Shown: piece by piece, positions 45,408-58,375 of the stretch
How the letters are laid out: every line of letters starts with the position of its first letter
How positions within the stretch are numbered: position 1 is the stretch's first letter
Assembly: GCA_950295325.1 (NCBI GenBank)
Contig: OX485804.1
Coordinates: 45,384,001 to 45,448,000 of the forward strand
DNA from: Polytrichum commune
Taxonomy: Eukaryota; Streptophyta; Polytrichopsida; Polytrichales; Polytrichaceae
Direction of reading: 5' to 3'
DNA: 64,000 nucleotides
The notes under the pieces: generated by a model
The model's database searches: none
Told to the model about the DNA's origin: nothing
What the model saw: the letters and a program-made list of their open reading frames with translations, nothing else
Translations under genes and position numbers: made by a program

Positions 45408-48400
45408 ATGGCGTGTCCATTTGCAAAATTGAGTGCTCTAGGCCAAAAGTGCCCAATGTCCAAGTCAGCCGACAAACCTGACGAGACAGGGAATAAAAAC
45501 CATCACATGGAAGAGGAGGCCGCTGGCGAGCCATGTGAAGGTGGAGAAGAAAAGGCAATTGGAGGTGCTAAATGTCCATTTGGGTTCGACAAACTCCAAG
45601 TTAAGGAAGCAGTGGAGGTTCAAGGGGCGAATAATTCACAACCGGAAGGAACAAAGGGAGAGAGTGGTGTACCACCCGGAAAATGTCCATTTGGCCATGA
45701 CAACAAAACCGTTAGTAATGAAGAAGGTAGGGGAAAGGAGAGTGATGAGCAAGCAGGGACAACACCCGGGAAGTGTCCTTTGGGCTATGATTCAGTCACT
45801 TTCAAAATTGGGCCTCTGAGTTGTGTGTTGTGTCGGGCACTTCTTTTTGACAGCAGCCGGTGCGTGCCATGCCGTCACATATATTGCAGGTTTGTGTCTA
45901 CACCTTTGTTTTTCATTTTTGTTGGGAAGGATTAAGGTAAGCAGGCCTTAAATGGACACTATTATCTCTGCACCCACTTCTCGTAGGACTTGAAACATGC
46001 AACTAGTGCAAGATGATTGACAAATCCAAATCGTGGCTGCAGCCACCTTCCTCATAATTTTCAGAGCTCATATGAATATCGTAATCATTATCAAAGTGAA
46101 GATTCTTGAGCTCATTAAATGGCCATATAAGCCCCCCCCAATTATGGTGATGATAGAGCCTAGAATGGTAAACAAAATTTGAGCATGTAGTTTAATCTCT
46201 TTTGAACACATGATGCCTTAATCTTAACAAATTTTGAGCATGTAGTCACTTCAATCTCTTTTAAAGACATGATGCCTTTTTGGTGTCTTCTTAAACTCAC
46301 ACCTAACCACGCACCACTCAATTAAATGTGTTTGACTGAGATATATAAGCGACTTAGACCCCATTCTGTTAATTGTGGAGGTGAAGTCTTTGGGGATGTC
46401 AAATGACTTGCCACCATGTGGCTATTGCCACATGTGTGGTTTGATTTTTTATTTTATTCTAGTTTCTGATTTGCTTCCATTTGATTGGTTTTTATTGAGT
46501 ATGTAATTTGTATTGATATATATTTCTGAATTATGTTCTCCCCACATATTCTCAAAGTGGTCATCTTAGTCTGTGTCTGCCATACTGTCTGTAATTATGT
46601 CAGAAAGTTTCATGGCATCTTTTCAGTTTTTCACATTAAAGAATGCTTGGAATGGGCAAAGAGGATCTGTAAGCAATGTACTATTGTTTGAGTGGTGCCT
46701 TCTTTTGTGACAATGCTTGCAGTAGACATTAATTATTTTTAATCCTGTGTGCGTTTGCCAGGGGTTGTATTGCACGCTTCCAAGATTGTCCCCTGTGTGG
46801 TCTCGACATTGAAAGCATTGTCTCAGATCCAGAATTGCAAGCTCTTGTGGATACTTTCATTGAAGGACATGCAAGATCGAAGAGGTCTTCCATTCATGCG
46901 TTGATGACCGAAGATGGAAAAGAAGAAAATAACGAATCACCAGTCAACAAAATCAAGTATGAAGACATGTCTGTGGAACGGGGCAGTTTCTTAGTCCAGC
47001 AAGCAATGCGGGTGAGAAAATTATGTTCTTTTACGTGACTACTACTACATCCATCTATTCACCTTCCAGCAAATTTGGAATGTTTTTGTATCTTTGTATA
47101 ACTTGGACTATGATGTAACCTTGAGTGATCATGTAACAGTTCAAATTATTTGGGTCACCTTTTATGAGCTTACCCAAAAACGTCCTTTTTTAAGAGGATA
47201 CTCTTTTGTACTAAGGTCTACATGCCTAATTCGGACGCCTATATTTGAATGGTATGTGGTTTGGTGTAGCTCCAAGAACAGATACCATTGAAAAGAGATT
47301 GGACTGTGTGCTCAAAATATGACAACCATTCTAGGTTCAGTAGTCAACATAATTGGGGGGGACGTATGTGACCATTGAATGAGCACAAGAATTCTCACTG
47401 TGATGATGAGTAAAATATTCATATGAGCTCTGAAAATTATGAGGAAAGTGGTTATGGGCTCAATCTAGATTTGCTAACCATCTCATCCTAATCATGTGCT
47501 TCATATCCTAGGAGAAGTGGGCTAGTCGGAAAAATCAACCATTCAAGAGCCATCTACCTCACTTAAAAAGGTTTTTCCATCCTTTAAAGAAGTTGTGTTT
47601 GTGTGTCCACTGAAGAAATATGTGTCTTTTGGAGGTTCTCTTCTAATATATGAGCTTGGACAGGCATTTCAAGCAAATAATTTTGAGAGTGCAAAGGCGA
47701 GGCTAGAGCTGTGCGTGGAGGACAGCCGAGAGGAATTATCATGGTCGGGTGATACATCGAATAATTGCTCTCAGTTAGGAGCATTACTGGGCATGCTTGG
47801 TGACTGCTGGTGAGTACATTTTTGAGTCTCCAACTATAAGGGTGGGCTTACATCAGGGTCCGGGTCCAAGAAACTTGGGGTCCAAAACACCCCTTAATGG
47901 AATAGGATCGCTTAATTTTGTGATTTCTTTGGTCTTGGACCGTAGTGTAAACCCACCCTAAGTTCTCCTTGTCAAGTCAGCTACTCTCTTCCAGGTTGCT
48001 AAACTGTTGGGCAATATTAATTTTTCGCAGCCGGGGATTAAACGACAATAATGGAGCTATTGCAAACTACGAGGAAAGTGTTGAGTTTTTAACGAAGCTA
48101 CCCGAGAAGGACCTTGAGGTACTTCAAAAGTGGGCTCACATCATAATTTCTGTTCTCTTTGCTAGCCCCGCCTTTTCTTTTCATGATAATTAGTTGGTAG
48201 CAGAATTGCAGCGACTCTTGGGCTATTATTTATGAGATCCTGATGTTGCGCCGAAACAATATGAAGCTGATAAATTACCTCTGTTTGGAACATTTGAAGG
48301 AAGCTCAAATCATAACTCCTGTAATTTCTATGCATGGTATTTAAACCCTTAGCGTCTAAGAGGCCAATCTGGGCCTCTCCATGCACAACAACGCGTATTT

Positions 48401-49969
48401 GACCTACTTACTCCCAGTGTTAGTCAATTTTTTTAAAAGTGACCACATCAAAAATTAACTGATTCTTCTACTGCATTTTTCAAATTGGTATAATACCTTA
48501 ATGTTATCGAAGATTTGGGTTAACATACACAACCTGGAGGCCCTTGGATGCAACAAATACATATGTAGTATTTTCTCCTCCACATAAGATAATAAACTAA
48601 ATAAAGTTTGAAACCCTAAGCTATAAAATTCATGTTTTTAAGACTTGGTGAGGCTTGTAGAAAGGGTTTTCTTGGTCCTTTTAGTGTTAATACGTGGAGA
48701 CCTTGGGTGCAGGTGGTTCATGCATTATCAGTATCACTGAACAAACTCGGTGACCTCAAGTACTATGCCCAGGACTTGGAAGCGGCACGAGCTTTCTATG
48801 CGCGTGCTCTTAATGTGCGACTTGAAGCCACTAGTGATTTCACAACTCTTTCTTCCCAGGCAAGCCCCTTTCTTTTTCCATTGCATTTTCCATTACCCCT
48901 TTAAGGACGGGCTGTGTTTAAATGGGATGCGCAACGATTTGTTAGTACCCCCCAACAAGTGTTAAAATATTATTCTAATGTCTAGGGTGGAAACAACAAC
49001 CTTAAAAAGAGAGGAATTGAAATTAAAGTCATGTGACAGTGTTGATTATATATATATAGCATGTATTTAGGCCATTTATGCCATCTCAAACCTCCATAGA
49101 ATTCATTCTACATATATGAATGCTGCGATTGGAACAACGCATATAATAAATGGGCTAATTTAGATGGGGTAACTTTTGGCACTTTTAGCTAAACATATCA
49201 AGAAGTAACCTTAACCCCTCTTAAACTGAGGGTGAAACCTCTTTTATGTGGGTCACAAATAGTTGTAAGCAGATTCTACTGGGTTCCAATATGACAATAC
49301 GGTTACTGTGTTTAGTTTGTGATTACATAGACAGCAGCTGGAGCATGTTCACCTGTCTATTTTTACATTAATAATAGTTGACTAAATCTGCAAGGATGGA
49401 TCCCGCTTCTACAACCAGAATGCGCTTTCAAGTAGTGGATTTGGATTTTGTTATGTCTACTTTCGATTTAATCTAGATATTCTATAACATATTTCGTAGG
49501 TATCATTTTGTATAGGTACTGGATGTTGCAGTTTCATTGGCAAAAGTTGCCGATGTAGACTATGCTTTGGGAAAGGAGCAAGCTGCTAGTGAAGGGTTCC
49601 AAGAAGCTCTGAAAAAACTAGAAAACCTGTCGATCCCAGCAGGTGATGAGGCTCGAATGCTTGAAAAGAAGGTAAGTTTGTCCTCCAGAGATGGAGTTGA
49701 TCTTTTTGCAGCTGTGCTTAAATTGCATCTATGTTGACTATTGAGCCTAGAATGGGTAACAAACTTTGAGTATGTAGTCCAATCTCTTTTGAACACATGT
49801 CTTTTTGGTGTCCGTTTTAAGATGACAACACGAACTAGGCCAGCTTTTACCTTAATCCCAGCTGATGTGCTTGAATACCCTTGCTGAGGTCTACTAAAAT
49901 TGTTGAATTTGTATGCAGCGTTTGTCGGTTATGACGTTCCTACTTGGCCAGGTTGCTGCCTCAAAGTAA
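45408..49969 (+). CDS. NCA1: NCA1-like catalase chaperone (RING finger plus TPR)
   Basis: Seven exons: 45408-45889, 46762-47011, 47664-47809, 48031-48118, 48713-48859, 49516-49671, 49919-49969, total 1,320 bases, 439 residues. In Arabidopsis NCA1 binds and folds catalase and is needed for its activity and stress tolerance. N-terminal Cys-Pro motifs recur (ACPFAKL, QKCPMSKS, AKCPFGFD, GKCPFGHD, GKCPLGYD, residues about 2-130), then the RING: CVLCRALLFDSSRCVPCRHIYC joined across intron 1 to GCIARFQDCPLCGLDIE. DTFIEGHARSKR follows, then a helical TPR region with NYEESVEFLTKLPEKDLE, SLNKLGDLKYYAQDLEAARA, and DVAVSLAKVADVDYALGKEQ. The C-terminus is RLSVMTFLLGQVAASK. Intron 5 uses a GC donor; the others are GT-AG. 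Introns 1, 2, 3 and 6 carry MITEs. The frame is intact. Confidence 0.93.
45935..46365 (-). mobile_element. AAGGTAGA-family MITE in NCA1 intron 1
   Basis: Minus-oriented copy: GCACCCACTTCTCGTAGGA, GCAAGATGATTGACAAATCC, CATTATCAAAGTGAAGATTC, GAGCCTAGAATGGT and TTTGAACACATGATGCC match the family. An internal partial duplication of the TTTGAGCATGTAGT segment is present. Confidence 0.8.
47211..47560 (+). mobile_element. AAGGTAGA-family MITE in NCA1 intron 2
   Basis: About 350 bases from CTAAGGTCTACATGCCTAAT to AAGAGCCATCTACCTC. Terminal inverted repeats are imperfect (CTAAGGTCTA against TCTACCT). Carries the family blocks GATTGGACTGTGTGCTCAAA and ACCATTGAATGAGCACAAGA. Confidence 0.85.
47840..47958. 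mobile_element. Short Harbinger-type MITE in NCA1 intron 3
   Basis: 119 bases flanked by TAA at 47837-47839 and 47959-47961. Terminal inverted repeats GGGTGGGCTTACA and TGTAAACCCACCC, extended by GGTCC/GGACC. The ends resemble the terminus of the Harbinger at 15975 (GGGCCGGTTCACAC). Confidence 0.85.
49738..49834 (-). mobile_element. Fragment of an AAGGTAGA-family MITE in NCA1 intron 6
   Basis: About 95 bases (GAGCCTAGAATGGGTAACAA ... CACATGTCTTTTTGGTGTCC) match the middle of the family. Both ends are lost. Confidence 0.75.
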
Positions 49970-52900
49970 AGCAATTGCCCTTCCATCTTCCTATACGGTA
50001 GCTGTAGGAAAATGAGTGAGGCCATATAAATTGTACTTCTTTTGCATCCAATGGTGAACAGGATATGAGCCGTATTGAGCTGTGCTGATTTGAGATGAAC
50101 CGATAGAGAAGATGAGCCTTTGTCTGGCAATTTTCTTGGAGATGTACAATCCTGAAGAGACCTAATTCATGTAAATTGCACCCACTATCTTATGGGTTTA
50201 GGTGTATCTGTTCAAGTTTGGCATGTGTTTTGATGTTTCCATCTTTCGCCATCCCATCTTCAAACTTGTTTGCCTCACTTTTGGTGTAGCTTCACTTTCT
50301 CCTTATTTAATCCTCTCAGAACTACAGTGTGTACACCTATTAGGGTCCAGCCGCACCCACCTACTTAAGAGAATGGATAAACTCATCCATCCTCCATGAC
50401 AATATTAGTTCACTCATTCATAAGAAGTGTCATCCAAAAAGTTACCGTAGTGACATAAAATACCATATGAAACTAAATATCATATATAGTGTAGTGTACG
50501 GGGCCATGGGAGCGGGCACACTAGAAAGAAAGAAAGAAAAAAAGGAGTGGAGGGGGAACATCCTAGGCCCACTCTTACACAATCTACAACTAGCTATGAC
50601 AGACCCTATATCTAGGGGTGCCAACCCTACAGGTGATTCCACTCCTCCCTCTATCTAGGCTACATGATCAATAATGTGGTGAGTTGTATGCTCTTCCCTA
50701 CCTAGATGCCCTACTATGTGCTTTGGTATGGCCCACTAAACCCATCCTATCCCGATGCCCACCCTTTATCACAACCACTCTTCCATTGGCCCATGTGAAG
50801 CCTTCCAGGCATGCCCAAAGCCCAAATTTGGAGATGTCACCATGTTCTTGCCCTTGGAAAAATACTAGATTAATTTCTAAAAACACCATTTTTGGGCACA
50901 ACGTTAACAATTACAATACAAACCCCTTGCACCTTACCTTGTTCAATTTGACAATGACCCCAACTTTGTGGCCCTCCTCAAAATTGTTGAAAAGGCCAAC
51001 ATGGCCTCCCAGTCCTTTAGGGGCTAAACCTTTATTTTAACCAGGTGGCGCAGGCATGACATTCATTGACTATCATATAGGTTAGCCACCTCATATGTAA
51101 GCTAATTCTCATTCCTGGGATGTTCGGGCATAACATAACTAATTTGAGTGCTTGCTTACGCTAATTGAAGCCTTAACTAGAAGTGTGGCTAAACTCTTAT
51201 GGTGGGATGAAAGTAAACGTGGGGGAGAAATACTATCGCCCAATGGTATTTTATATATTTGGTTGAAAATTAAGGTGACTTCTAAATTTTTAAATTTTTA
51301 AATTTTAACCATAAAATGATAGAATGTTGATTATTTTGGTATATTATTGATGTTATAGTTTTCAAACCACAGTAATTCAAGTTTGTACAAAAAAGATTGA
51401 TTCCATATTCTTAATTTTGAGCATAGGATATCGTGGGCTCAAAATTGGCGTGTGTCAAGAAAAGTTGTATCAATCAACATTATCGTGGTATGTCAAAATT
51501 TTGGTGTGGCACAGTACTAGGTGGAAAAGGTGTCGCTATAAAAGCATATAAATGAACTCCTCTAACATTTCTATGCAAGAAGAAATTCTAAGGGTATGTA
51601 TCCGTTTTATGATTTGCTCAAAACAAGGTTGTGAGTGACCTGCATAGAGCCCACCTGTGAAAGGGGGCATGCAGGCGAACATGCTCTTCATTCATGCTTG
51701 CTCCTCAAGGAGTTGAGATTTTTTATAAATATATGAGTGACTCTCCTTTGGTGTAGATACGCAACTTGTCGGAACACTTGAGTTACGGACTAGATATTGT
51801 ACATGTGGAACCATGTTGTAGGCTAAAGCAAGGCGTCCTTGTGGTACTACCAAGTTAGGGGACCGACCAGATAGTAACATGAGGATGCCTTGCAACAACC
51901 CGTAGTAGGACGCCACATGTACAACATCAGACATAACAATGATCATGTTGCCAAGAGAACATGCTACGATCTATAATTGGTGTGCTCGTGTCTAATGAAG
52001 ATTCGAGGTGGTCAACGCTATAAGTAGATATTGGAAAACTAACTTCTACTTATTTGATTCACAAGTGTTCAACACATGAGCTTTGCAAACAAGAATATTG
52101 AAAACAACACCGGTGTACTTACTTCATGTGTTAATTACAAGCCCGGTTTGCTTGGGAATGAAGTGGTTCCCGAGCTTGAAATTTAAAAGTGTGTCCTATT
52201 AGCTATGATAGAACCACACACATTTCCCTACTTGTCCTAACTTATTAGTGTTGGTAAATAGATAGGTAAAGTGGGTGACTAATAATGTCTAGCCATGGTA
52301 GAACATATTTGCCCTACAAACCAAGCTAAAGCTAATTTTATCCACTCATATGGTGTGTCCCAACTATGTATGTGTTCCAAGGAAAATGTAATGGCATGCA
52401 AGAAGTGATAAAACAACCAAGGGAAAGTAGAAGACATGCAACTTTCAATTAACACATTTGATGATGGTTTGTTTAAAAGGTCCACATGTTGTCGCAATAC
52501 CCGGGTAGGGCACTCATACATGTAGTTAATAACCCATTTGCGACGGAAGGGTATTTATCATGGGGCTATTTATCTAAGAAATTGGAATTCTTTACACCCT
52601 ATCAGTACAGATAAATCTAAATTTTGTCATTTTAGATGACCTTATTTGTATTTATAAAGTCGCAAGTGAACTAGTTTCTAGTACCCTATGTTCCTTATAA
52701 TTTTTATATTTGACCCCATGAATGACGAATCATAGGACTCTTGAAAGTTTGTAGTGAAAATTCAATAAACCATGTCTAGACTGAAGACATCAAACAATGT
52801 ACCAAAACATAAAAAACTTGAAGCATTATTAGGACCTCCTATTGTTCCAAAACATACATCAAACAATTTTCAAATCAAACAAACTTGAAGCAAGCAACCC

Positions 52901-53820
52901 TAGGCAAAAATCAAAGATACAACGCACGAAGCAAAGAACACCAAAACCCTCGTCATCCAAATTTTTCATTCGGGAATTTGGATTGAAAATGGATAGTTTT
53001 TCATCCATTGACCACCATAAAATGCATTGTATACCTTTGCCTCAATATTTTTTTTTCTACCTACTATTCCCAACCCTATTTTAGATTGAAAGAATTAGAT
53101 AAATTGATGCATTATATGGTACCCTTATTTTTTTTATACACACAACTTTGTAATTAAAGAGGTGCTTCATTATATCGAAGAATTGTATAAATTTTATCAC
53201 AAATGAATAAAAAAATACCCTACATTCTTTCTCACACGGTTTAATAAATTTTCGCGAGTGCCCTACCCGGGTCGCAATATTCCCCATTTTGATCCAACTT
53301 TCCTTTGCATCTTCTGCACCCTTCCTATCCGATAGGATTCCACATCCTTTGTCATTGCCCCATTGATTGCAATTGCAAATCTACCCCTTGCTTTCTTTCC
53401 TATAGCCTTTGTAGCATGTGTCTTCAATGTGCTCCACCTTTACACAAAGCATACTCTACAATCTAAGCACAATCCCAATTGACATGTAGAACTAGAAGAA
53501 GCATCACTTAGATAGTCAATAGAATTTTTGAAATATACCAAATTTTCATGGGGAAAATAAGAGTATAGATCACAGAGCTACACATGTGATTGGTGCTACA
53601 CATTTAGGAGTATAGATCCAAGAGCTGGACATCCTCCTCACATAGCAAGTTCCTAGACCTTAAATTCATACACTTTACAAGCAATCGTCAAAGCATTTCA
53701 AAGGAAAAAGAGAGATGGTACTCATAGCCTAACCACGCCACCACAACTCCACACCACCATGCCACACTCAAAACTTGCACACCCCTCCAAGCTCACACAC
53801 CCTTGTTAGCCCCACAACAC

Positions 53821-53855
<35 letters not shown>

Positions 53856-54120
53856 GCCATCCATTAGGGTTTTGGGGAGATCTTTCCTCCTTCCCAAAGG
53901 GATTCCTTCATTAGATGAAATGAAATATTGAATGTTATGAATGAAATTAGCCTCATTATTTGGGATGATGGGATAGAGATTATTCTCTTTAGGCAAATAA
54001 CATAAGCTCTCCCTAAGGTCTATACAAACAATCTGCCCTTTGTTGGCATTCCTCAAAACAAATATCTCAACAAAACTTTTGATTTTTCTCTTGGAATATT
54101 TGTTCACACATATTTTATAT
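49970..54120. other. Intergenic region, NCA1 3' end to 54 kb
   Basis: The NCA1 3' untranslated region is probably within 49970-50350. 50395-50505 matches the ends of the ACACTAAATAT MITE family. 50650-51040 has an open frame without recognisable content. (GA)n lies at 53823-53852. No gene supported. Confidence 0.45.
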
Positions 54121-54128
54121 ATATATTT

Positions 54129-54167
54129 GTATGTATGTATGTATGTATGTATGTATGTATGTATGTA
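54129..54167. repeat. (TGTA)n microsatellite
   Basis: About ten tandem TGTA units. Confidence 0.9.
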
Positions 54168-54424
54168 TATCTTTAAATCACCTAATAACTAGTAGGCTAA
54201 GTTTCTTTAACCTAGGTATTAAGTATAGAGGCCATTCTTTGTTAATAAATGCCATCCTATGTTGTCTTCCACCTCCTTTTTGAAAATATTGGATGTGTGC
54301 CCCTCCAAGATTAATTTTCTATCTACACCAGAAATCTAGTTGAAATTAGCGTGGGCCACAATAATAAATTTCCTAGAAAACTGATGTGGGTGATTATTAG
54401 TTTTTGTGCTACTTTTGATGTAAG

Positions 54425-54708
54425 GTGGCTATTCGAGGAGGAGTCTTATAGCCTCTTCCCGAAATGTTGCCCTCTGGGGGCGGCCACGTCACCTCAATTT
54501 TTGTTTTAATTTATGTAAGATGTTGGTTGGGAGTCTCCATAAAGACTTAGGGGAGGACTTGGGGTCTTGGATTCAAAGTAATTTCACTTTGAGTAGAAAA
54601 TTAGTGGGGCCCACACTAAGTTCCACACACACTAATTGGACTATTCGAGAAGGAGGCTTATAGTGCTTTCCAAAAATGCCGCCCTCTAAGGCAATCACGT
54701 CACTTGTT
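54425..54708 (+). repeat. Two dispersed copies of a 75-base unit
   Basis: 54425-54500 (CTATTCGAGGAGGAGTCTTA ... GCCGCC-like ... CACGTCACCT) and 54640-54708 (CTATTCGAGAAGGAGGCTTA ... CACGTCACTTG) match over most of their length. Confidence 0.65.
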
Positions 54709-54709
54709 A

Positions 54710-57700
54710 GGGTTAGGGTTTCCTTAGTGCACTTGGGAAGCATGTTGTTAGAGGGCCCCTTCTTTACCTTGGCGACAGTAAGATTGGGGGGGGGGGCTAG
54801 CTCAAACAACAAGACATCCCAAATACTAAGTAATGTTGGTATGATATCGTCTTGTTTTTAGTTCCATTGAGATATATTTTATGAGAATTTCCACAATTTT
54901 TGATACCAATAGTAGGATATGGGTGTTTGACCTTTTTTTCTTTTTCTTTTTTTTTCCAATACCATTCAATTCTATATGCATACCATGCAAGAACCTTCAT
55001 ACGTAAGTTAAATCGCTCTAATATCAATATGGTTTAGAACGATATTGACCCAAATAATTATTTAGGTATTACAAAGATTCTATCATCTTGACATGCACTA
55101 AACATCAATATTTGACTAGTATAACAATTTCGATACCCATGGGTAGGTTCTTTTATACTTTTATAACAAAAGTAGTATGTTGTTGATTAGGTATTGATTC
55201 TACGGATGTTTTTGACTGACTCATTTCATCATACAATTTGTAAGTATTTTGGGTGTGAATCGTCAAGTGTTCAAAATCGAAGGGTGTTGTAAGTAAGTAT
55301 TACACTACATGAGATATTTAGTGTCACCAATTCTAAGTGTCTTGCTCAATACTAATTTGTAGTCTCCTTTGGCTGATTTGAGGAAAGAATTTGTTGGAAT
55401 CCCCGAGATTCTGGAAAGCCTGGGCCGACTATTTCTCGGTTTGAGGTTTGATTGATCGGAGTGGATGAGGGTTTGGAGGTATTGATTGATCTGTAAATTA
55501 GTAACTGAATGTAGACTTGTAACATAAATTTCTAGGTTAGGTTGTGAGATTCGGGGAGTGCTAATTGTTGGGTCCCCCATAAGCATCGGAGTCGTAGGAG
55601 GTTAACCTTAACTTAGAAATTTCGAAGATTCAACTGCCTCGACTGACGGCGGGTAGTAATCTTCCTACTCGGACTTGCTCTTTGAAGTTTTTCTTTTGTT
55701 TTTCAATAGAATTTATATATTGAAGTTATTTGGGACATTTCAAGTTGACGGTGCCAATTAGGGTGGGTGATAGGTTATTCATCAACGACTCAAATCTGGT
55801 GTCACTCAATTGGGGTCACCAAATTACGGTGGAGTAACTTAAGTCGAGGTCGGTTCAAGGTTGTGTGCATGAAAAAGCGAGGTGAAAGTAAGTGGAAGTC
55901 AAGTCCGTGAGTCATGATTGATTCGGGGAATGGAAGAAATATGATTTAATTATTATGTTGGAATGATCACTTTGATTGGGAAGCGCCCGGTAAGTTAGGG
56001 CTGCGCCTTTTCTTGCTTGGGAAGGAACGGAACTTGGAAGGAAGACAAGTTTTCGAGGTTTTTGTCCCGAGGCTCGGCCGTTCTTCTTTCTTTCTGCTTT
56101 CTTTCTGTCGTTCGTTCTTTCTTTTGGCGCCATCGCATAAGCTAAGTGTTCCGGTGCAGCCCTGAGTCCTATCAGAAGCGGTGTTGGCTATTAAGTTAAG
56201 AATCGTGTTCGCATGAAAAACATTTTGGAGCAGATGTGGGGTTATGTGAATCGGTTAAGGCGAACGAAGTATGGAGAATTTAAGCGTGTATGCGAATTAG
56301 GGTTTCAGTTGATGACGGTGATGATGCTTCTGGTGAGCGAGCCAGGATTAACAATTTGAGTAATTGTGAACTTTTGTGATCTTTGGTGGAATTCCTTTTA
56401 TATGCCGCCCGTGTTTTATCTTGAATTTCGGGTATTGGTTCTTCTGTGAGAAGAAAAATCTCGGTTGGTTTCAGCGCGAGGATTTATTGCAATTTATGTG
56501 TAACAAAGTTGGTTGGTGTTGGAATGATTGGAATGATGGAATGATGCGGATGATGCGGATGACACAACTGCAGGCTTAAATTTGATTTTTTATGTGTTCC
56601 AAGAGCCTGGACTGAACCACAAGAAGCTAGGGCTTGCTGGATTCCTCTCCACTAGGTACTTTTCTTCCATCTCTGGAGCAATGTTGGGTAATGAATAAAC
56701 TAGGGTCAATTTTACAAAGAAAAAATTGCCGTTTGATTCTTTCTGAGTGACTGCCAATGTTGATGATGATTTTTGAGGTCATCAGAGTATGTTAGTCGAT
56801 TACAAATTTGGTGTTCATTCTCGCAGTCCAGCCATCGTGCTTCTGGGTTTCTAGCTCCTAGTTGGGTCCAATGCCTGGCGAACCATTTTGACTAATTTTG
56901 TCCTCCATTCACTTCTACCGGCACAACGAAGTTTTGAATTATGCGACCCAAAAGTAGGCACCTGTAATTATCTTAATGGCCAGTAGGACTTGCATACAGC
57001 TCTTAATACAAAAAAATTGCCACATTTCTGTGGTGATTTGTACTCTGGAAGAAACCATTATAGTCCTCTCTCATGGCTTTCTATCCTTGGCAACAGTTTT
57101 TTCCCTATGGATGATTCAAACATTTTTCTAACTGATTATTTAGGTGGGTGGGCACAGCAATTCCAAACTAAGCTAGTTGTAAAAGCTCGAAAAGTTGTAG
57201 GTTGGGGTTGGGTTTTTTAACGGCACATCAGCTCTCTATTTAAAAGTGCAGAAATGTAAGGAAGGTTGTTTTTTTGGATTCCTGAGGTTTTTAGGGAAAT
57301 AAATTCCAGTCTGTTGATGATTGCAAACTGAAGTCTGGACTATTGTCCTTCCTGACGCTGGATGGTTTCATTAGCAATTTTAATAATTTCACTTTGAGTA
57401 AGCTAGATGATAAATTTTCGTATCAGGTTGGTCTTCAATCAGTTCTTGTGTTGATTTTTGCTGGAGTAAGTGTGGTCTTTTCATCCTCAACATTTTCTTC
57501 CTGGTGCCCATTTTAACATCCAGATTGGACAACTAATCTTGTGGACTCAACCAACTCCAAAAATGCTCATTGATCGAGTTTGGTTTAGGAGAGAATAAAA
57601 AGGATACCACATTAGACAGCGTTTGTAGCGATAGTAAATACATATAGCAGTAATAGTGGTAGTAGTGGTAGTTTTCTTTTCTTATATTTCCAAGTGTGGC

Positions 57701-57860
57701 ATAAAACTTGATTCCAAACTTTGCCATGAAACTTCAAAATGCTCCAGTGTTGAGCCCATCTTTCATCATTATTTTTCTTTTGAGATGGGTGAGTTCTATT
57801 TCCAACTGAAAGGAAAACTGCAAAACTTGGAGGAGCAACTTTGAGCTCCATCTTTCCAGA
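54710..57860. other. Intergenic region, possible leader of the DUF962 gene
   Basis: 55300-55360 is a fragment of the ACACTAAATAT family. 55900-56600 is less AT-rich and could contain the promoter and first non-coding exons of the gene at 58376. No coding exon supported. Confidence 0.35.
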
Positions 57861-57863
57861 TCA

Positions 57864-58219
57864 TTAAGGTAGACAACCCTTATTCAGTTGCTTTTCTTAT
57901 TAGGGGCACCTATTTTTGAGTGGTATGTGGTTTCGTGTGGCTCCAAAAACAGATACCAAAAAGGCATCATGTGTTTAAAAGGGATTGGACTGTGTAAAAA
58001 ATCTGATAACCATTCTAGGCTCAACATACAATATAATTGGGGGGGACCTATATGACCACTTAATGAGCACAAGAATCTTACACTTTGTTATGAGCTTTGA
58101 AAATTATGAGGCAAATGGCTACGGCCTCAATTTGGATTTGCTACCCATCTCATATTAATTGCTTGTTTTGTATCCAAAGAGAAGTCGGCTAGTCAGAAAA
58201 ATGCAACCAATCTACCTTA
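57864..58219 (+). mobile_element. AAGGTAGA-family MITE upstream of the DUF962 gene
   Basis: Starts TTAAGGTAGACAACCC and ends ACCAATCTACCTTAT; matched ends AAGGTAGA and TCTACCTT. Internal blocks match the family. Lies 157 bases before the ATG, probably in a leader intron. Confidence 0.85.
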
Positions 58220-58375
58220 TTTTACCTTCTACATACCATAAATTTTTCTTGTCAGTCTTTGAACAGACAGAAATTTAAAGCACATTGTGTAAAAAGCTTA
58301 TGAAACAACAACTTTTTGTCCTTGTCTTGCTTGTTTGCAGAATAAATCTCATTTCACCAGCCAAGGCTTAAGGAA

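Noticed and set aside
47584-47784. Minus-strand frame opposite NCA1 exon 3
   Set aside because: Shadow of a well-supported exon.
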